From assembly GCF_004792655.1 (NCBI RefSeq), contig NZ_SRZC01000020.1, forward strand, positions 1 to 64,000: 64,000 nt of DNA, given 5' to 3'. The notes beneath the pieces were generated by a model. That model did not search any database and was not told the DNA's origin. It saw only the letters and a program-made list of their open reading frames with translations. The DNA comes from Palleniella muris (GTDB lineage Bacteria; Bacteroidota; Bacteroidia; Bacteroidales; Bacteroidaceae). Positions 60,259 to 64,000 of the stretch are shown here, piece by piece. The first letter of the stretch is position 1; every line of letters begins with the position of its first letter. Position numbers and translations under genes: made by a program.

Positions 60259-61623
60259 TTACACCAATCCTTTCACTTTGTCAATGTTCTTTTCTATCAG
60301 TTCTTCCGGAACATCATAGTTCTGGAGGTTGCCGGCAAGATAGTTGTCGTAAGCTGTCATGTCGATGAGACCATGCCCGGAAAGGTTGAAGAGGATGACT
60401 TTCTCCTCGCCGGTCTCCGTGCATTTCTTCGCCTCCCTTATCGCTGCCGCAATGGCATGGCTTGACTCCGGAGCAGGGATGATGCCCTCGGCCTTCGCGA
60501 AGAGTACACCGGCTTCAAAGGTTTCCAGCTGCTTGATGTCCACAGCCTCCATAAGCTTGTCCTTAAGCAGCTGTGAGACAATGACACCGGCACCATGGTA
60601 GCGCAGTCCTCCGGCATGGATGTTGGCAGGCATGAAGTCATGGCCGAGTGTGTACATTGGGAGCAGCGGAGTGTAGCCGGCGACATCTCCGAAATCGTAA
60701 TGGAACTTTCCGCGTGTCAGTTTCGGGCATGACGCAGGCTCGGCAGCGATGAAACGAGTAGTCTTTCCGTCCTTTATGTTATGGCGCATGAAAGGGAAAG
60801 CTATGCCACCGAAATTAGAGCCGCCGCCGAAACAGCCGATGACGATGTCCGGATATTCGCCCGCCATTTCCATTTGCTTCTCAGCCTCCAGACCGATGAT
60901 TGTCTGATGCAGGGTGACATGGTTCATGACAGAGCCAAGAGTGTATTTGCAGTTAGGTGTTGTCTTCGCCAGTTCCACAGCCTCGGATATGGCAGTGCCC
61001 AAAGAACCCTGATTGTTAGGCTCACGCGTGAGGATGTCCTTCCCGGCGCGTGTCGACATCGAAGGTGACGGAGTAACCTGAGCACCGTAGGTCTGCATGA
61101 TGGAACGGCGGTAAGGCTTCTGCTCGTAGGAAATCTTCACCTGATAGACAGCGGCCTCCAGCCCGAACACCTTTGCAGCGTAGGACAGCGCCGTACCCCA
61201 TTGTCCGGCACCGGTCTCCGTGGTCACGTTCGTCACACCCTCCTTCTTGCAGTAGTAAGCCTGTGCTATGGCAGAGTTCAGCTTGTGGCTGCCCACAGGG
61301 CTCACGGACTCGTTCTTGAAATAAATGTGTGCCGGAGTGCCGAGAGCCTTCTCCAGTCCGTAGGCACGCACAAGAGGAGTAGAGCGGTAGTAAGCATAAA
61401 GGTCGCGCACCTCTTCCGGGATGTCAATCCACGCATTCTCCTGGTCAAGCTCCTGACGGCTGCACTCTTCGCAGAAGACAGGGTAGAGATCCTCCGGCTT
61501 CAGCGGCTCTTTTGTCGCAGGATTGAGCGGCGGCAGCGGCTTGTTGGTCATGTCCGCCTGGATGTTGTACCATTGTGTCGGAATCTGTTCCTCGGTGAGG
61601 AAGTAACGTTTCTGTTTTTTCAT
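60259..61623 (-). CDS. TrpB2-type tryptophan synthase beta chain
   Basis: A 454-residue PLP enzyme of the TrpB2 group: RSTPLVRAYGLEKALGTPAH, the PLP lysine in SPVGSHKLNSAIAQA, TETGAGQWGTALSYA and the phosphate-binding GCFGGGSNFGG. TrpB2 proteins are longer than TrpB1 (~400) and usually occur away from trpA, as here. They convert indole (or possibly O-phosphoserine) and serine to tryptophan, probably for indole salvage. No trp genes are near. Confidence 0.9.
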   Translation of the reverse strand: MKKQKRYFLTEEQIPTQWYNIQADMTNKPLPPLNPATKEPLKPEDLYPVFCEECSRQELDQENAWIDIPEEVRDLYAYYRSTPLVRAYGLEKALGTPAHIYFKNESVSPVGSHKLNSAIAQAYYCKKEGVTNVTTETGAGQWGTALSYAAKVFGLEAAVYQVKISYEQKPYRRSIMQTYGAQVTPSPSMSTRAGKDILTREPNNQGSLGTAISEAVELAKTTPNCKYTLGSVMNHVTLHQTIIGLEAEKQMEMAGEYPDIVIGCFGGGSNFGGIAFPFMRHNIKDGKTTRFIAAEPASCPKLTRGKFHYDFGDVAGYTPLLPMYTLGHDFMPANIHAGGLRYHGAGVIVSQLLKDKLMEAVDIKQLETFEAGVLFAKAEGIIPAPESSHAIAAAIREAKKCTETGEEKVILFNLSGHGLIDMTAYDNYLAGNLQNYDVPEELIEKNIDKVKGLV

Positions 61624-62274
61624 GATTTCAATGTTTATATGGGTTCGTTATATTTTTTACCTTCACCGGCATACCTTATTCCAGCTCTTCTTGCAAGAAT
61701 ATATGCAGGTTTTGTCTGCAAAGTTTCACTTTGACTGCAAAATTATGCATTTTCTTTCAGACTGCCAAAGGTTTTGCTGTTTTTCTTTCAATTATTTATC
61801 CGGAAAGATGCTTTTCCTTTGTTGTTATGCGCATCATGGCTGTGGTATGGCAAATAGGCTGTGGTATTTTTGCCTGATTGATGTTTTCACAGATTGAGTC
61901 ATACATTATTCTGAGGAGACAGATGCTTGGACAGCAGCTTTTTCATTTGCGAAAAATGTGTATTTCTGTAAACGTCTGTTTGTCTGTATGTTAATACTTT
62001 GCGTCCTTTGGTGTTGTGTTATTTCGGTTTCGCAAATCGCAAAATTCCGTTTTTCAGTAAAGATATTTGCGAAAATCAGGAATATTCGATTTCGTAATCT
62101 GTTGAACAGTAGCAACTTGCTGACAGTCGGGTTCTCTTCATAATCGAAAATATCTTTGGGCGAATAAAACTGATGGTGTTTTCGAGAATGTTAAAAATGA
62201 CAAAATAACCATGAATTCAGTATGTTACACGAAAAATAATTGACTATTTATGTCTTTATAAGCATAAAAAATAG

Positions 62275-62282
62275 TACCTTTG
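62275..62282 (+). promoter_or_regulatory. -7 box of the CRISPR leader
   Basis: TACCTTTG matches the Bacteroidota consensus; no clear -33 box at the ideal distance. Transcription would start near 62289, about 94 bases before the first repeat. The upstream gap, 61624-62274, is A/T-rich and has no convincing gene. Confidence 0.55.
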
Positions 62283-62305
62283 CGAAAAATATATACAGAT
62301 GAGGT

Positions 62306-62378
62306 TGCAATCACTGACAATCATACAGTTATGATTGCATGATAATTTATATCATTTTCGGCTTCGTGCTGAAAATGA
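62306..62378 (+). promoter_or_regulatory. Structured CRISPR leader
   Basis: Two hairpins lie between the predicted transcription start and repeat 1. The first is TGCAATCA (62306-62313) with TGATTGCA (62332-62339). The second is TCATTTTC (62352-62359) with GAAAATGA (62371-62378), continued inward by three pairs around TTCGT. The second ends 4 bases before the first repeat. Confidence 0.6.
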
Positions 62379-62382
62379 GGTT

Positions 62383-63254
62383 GTTGTAGAAGCCTACATT
62401 TGAGTAGGTATGACAACCTGCATAAGAGAACTATAGGTTAGCTCCCTCTATAAGTTGTAGAAGCCTACATTTGAGTAGGTATGACAACTCCGCAATAATT
62501 TCAAACAATGGTTTACAGCTGAAAGTTGTAGAAGCCTACATTTGAGTAGGTATGACAACTTGAATGTTATCCTCTTGCGCAACTGTTACGGAACGTTGTA
62601 GAAGCCTACATTTGAGTAGGTATGACAACTGAACAGTTACCTCAGCATAGTCCTCTGCATCGTTGGTTGTAGAAGCCTACATTTGAGTAGGTATGACAAC
62701 TAGCAGTAGTAGCTGAAGTGATAGTGATAGTCTGTTGTAGAAGCCTACATTTGAGTAGGTATGACAACTTGAGTTCAATTCAATTCCACCCTGAGCATAT
62801 CCGTGTTGTAGAAGCCTACATTTGAGTAGGTATGACAACTGTCAACCTGCCAACCGTCCATCATCTCCAAAGAGGTTGTAGAAGCCTACATTTGAGTAGG
62901 TATGACAACTTTTTAGAAGCTAAAACCAATTTTTACGGCAGTTGTAGAAGCCTACATTTGAGTAGGTATGACAACTCGGATTTTATGTTACCGTTGATGC
63001 TCTCTGCCTCAAGTTGTAGAAGCCTACATTTGAGTAGGTATGACAACATGGTTTGTCAGTTTGTAATTCGCGCGGATGAGAGGTTGTAGAAGCCTACATT
63101 TGAGTAGGTATGACAACCAAAGCATACCTTCGGGATTCTGTTGCATGGAAGTTGTAGAAGCCTACATTTGAGTAGGTATGACAACTAGCTTCAGCTTCAT
63201 TTTTAGATGGTCCTGAACCGTTGTAGAAGCCTACATTTGAGTAGGTATAGCAAC
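62383..63254 (+). CRISPR. CRISPR array, 13 repeats and 12 spacers
   Basis: Repeats of 35 bp begin GTTGTAGAAGCCTACATTTG and end AGTAGGTATGACAAC. The first twelve are identical. The thirteenth (63220-63254) ends GTATAGCAAC in place of GTATGACAAC, marking the end away from the leader. A 36th base, T, follows nine of the thirteen. Starts: 62383, 62454, 62525, 62595, 62666, 62734, 62805, 62875, 62941, 63013, 63083, 63151, 63220. Spacers are 36, 36, 35, 36, 33, 36, 35, 31, 37, 35, 33 and 34 nt and all differ. The repeat can fold: CCTAC (11-15) with GTAGG (22-26), and GTTGT (1-5) with ACAAC (31-35). Confidence 0.98.
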
Positions 63255-63280
63255 ATTGTTTGATCTTATCGTTTTATTTT

Positions 63281-64000
63281 ATGAATACAGTTTATAGTAA
63301 TCTTTGTTTGATGTCCACATTGGAACAAGCATGGCAGATTGTCCTGCAGAAACAATCTGCGGGAGGAATTGATGATGTCAGTTTGGAGGATTATAGAGAA
63401 AGATTAGGTAAGAACCTTTTAAGGTTGCAAAAGGCTTTAAGTGAAAGAACATGGAAGCCGCAACCGTATATGGGAATTTCCGTTCCTAAAAATGATAGTG
63501 AGAAAAGGGAATTGGGCTTGTTGAGTGTCGAGGATAAAATTGTTCAACAAGCGATTAAGATTTTGATAGAGCCTGTATTTGAAAAGCGGTTTTATAATTG
63601 CAGTTATGCTTATCGGGTGGGGAAGGGGCATCAGAAAGCAATAAGAAGAGTTGTGCACGAATGCTGTCAGAAAAAGAATCAATGGATATTGCGTCTTGAC
63701 ATTGATGATTTTTTCGATACGATAGACAGAGATATTTTATTCAAGAGATTGACCGCGGCTATTCTTGATTCCGAACTCAGGCGAATCATCGAACTATGTG
63801 TCACAATGGGTAAGGTTGATAAGTCGATGGAATGGACAGAGCAATGCAAAGGCATACCTCAAGGCGCAGTGCTGTCACCTTTGTTGGCAAATTTCTATCT
63901 TACATCATTTGACCAGTTTGTTTGCAGTGTCACAGATGCTTATGTGCGATATGCTGATGATTTCATTGTTTGGTGTGAGACAAAGGAAGAAGCCGAAAAT
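63281..64000 (+). CDS. CRISPR-associated reverse transcriptase (probable RT-Cas1 N-terminus), truncated by the window end
   Basis: The frame starts MNTVYSNLCLMSTLEQAWQI at 63281, 26 bp after the last CRISPR repeat, and stays open for 240 codons to the window edge. It is a group II intron-like RT domain: SAGGIDDVSLEDYR, KRELGLLSVEDKIVQQAI, RLDIDDFFDTID (RT-3, residues 138-149), GIPQGAVLSPLLANFYL (RT-4, from 191) and RYADDFIVWC with the catalytic YADD at 224-227. Catalytic aspartates are intact. There is no Cas6-like domain before the RT. Adjacency to the array suggests an RT-Cas1 fusion, with the Cas1 part beyond 64000. A group II intron or other RT cannot be excluded without the rest. Confidence 0.88.
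   Translation, partial: MNTVYSNLCLMSTLEQAWQIVLQKQSAGGIDDVSLEDYRERLGKNLLRLQKALSERTWKPQPYMGISVPKNDSEKRELGLLSVEDKIVQQAIKILIEPVFEKRFYNCSYAYRVGKGHQKAIRRVVHECCQKKNQWILRLDIDDFFDTIDRDILFKRLTAAILDSELRRIIELCVTMGKVDKSMEWTEQCKGIPQGAVLSPLLANFYLTSFDQFVCSVTDAYVRYADDFIVWCETKEEAEN

Noticed and set aside
62832..63089. 85-codon frame inside the CRISPR array
   Set aside because: Its repeated SCRSLHLSRYDN peptide is a translation of the repeats themselves.
62383..63254. Assignment of the array to Cas12a (type V-A)
   Set aside because: The repeats contain TGTAG and CTAC-like pieces but lack the conserved AATTTCTACT...GTAGAT end.
63281..64000. RT read as a group II intron protein or retron
   Set aside because: No intron RNA or msr/msd-like structure is seen upstream; the 26-bp link to a CRISPR array fits a CRISPR RT better. 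Not fully excluded because the C-terminus is missing.

Overview
The window is a stretch of chromosome from a member of the Bacteroidota, most likely a Prevotella-like Bacteroidales. Three things support this. Promoters follow the Bacteroides pattern (TTTG, 19-20 bases, TAnnTTTG), and Shine-Dalgarno sites are nearly absent. Gene content fits the group: a histidine-utilisation operon ending in formiminoglutamate transfer, a three-gene glycogen cluster (debranching enzyme, GT4 synthase, GH57), serine palmitoyltransferase, a GldB-like lipoprotein, and an acyl-ACP thioesterase inside the ilv operon. Insertion sequences are of the IS982 and IS110 families. Genus and species cannot be fixed from the sequence alone.

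Layout from left to right. 1-1140: tail of an IS982-family element, a deleted IS110 transposase and a large palindromic repeat. 1143-7898 (-): ftcD-hutU-hutH-hutI. 8061-9019 (+): possible toxin-antitoxin pair with a zeta-like P-loop protein. 9207-11966 (-): arsR, two thioredoxin-like proteins and two permeases of the arsenic/metalloid type. 12.7-17.5 kb: Bax inhibitor-1 protein, SulP transporter, MscL and GAPDH. 17.7-26.3 kb: PL11 rhamnogalacturonan lyase, MiaA and the glycogen cluster. 26.7-28.5 kb (-): kdsA-kdsD for Kdo. 28.9-36.4 kb (+): 2-hydroxyacid dehydrogenase, then ilvD-ilvB-ilvN-thioesterase-ilvC. 36.55-37.6 kb: intact IS982-family element with a 6-bp target duplication. 37.6-47.4 kb: lipoprotein, membrane protein plus winged-helix regulator with a palindromic operator, tRNA-Ser, GH43-like enzyme, dinB, HAD phosphatase, lipid kinase, serine palmitoyltransferase and tRNA-Pro. 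47.5-55.3 kb (+): map-tsaD-pncC, hemerythrin/LuxR regulator, gldB-DPP IV and an SPFH protein. 55.3-61.6 kb (-): nitronate monooxygenase, glutaminase, GH28 with SGNH esterase, and a TrpB2-type enzyme.

The right end is the most notable part. A CRISPR array of 13 repeats (62383-63254) has a structured leader and a terminal repeat altered at two adjacent bases. A reverse transcriptase gene starts only 26 bp after the last repeat, on the same strand, and runs off the window. Its visible half carries complete RT motifs and best fits the N-terminal part of an RT-Cas1 fusion, which would make this an RNA-capable spacer-acquisition locus. No other cas gene is visible, so type and effector are unknown.

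Intergenic DNA carries several small repeat families that gene annotation does not explain. These are 22-nt-period arrays with the core AAAAGGTAACACTT at four loci, a TAAGTAACT...AGTTACTTA element in three sizes that twice supplies a gene's stop codon, a 167-bp MITE with perfect 12-bp terminal inverted repeats and a diverged inverted copy 20 kb away, and several large palindromes. Pectin-active enzymes (PL11, GH43, GH28, SGNH) are scattered and no SusC/SusD pair is present.
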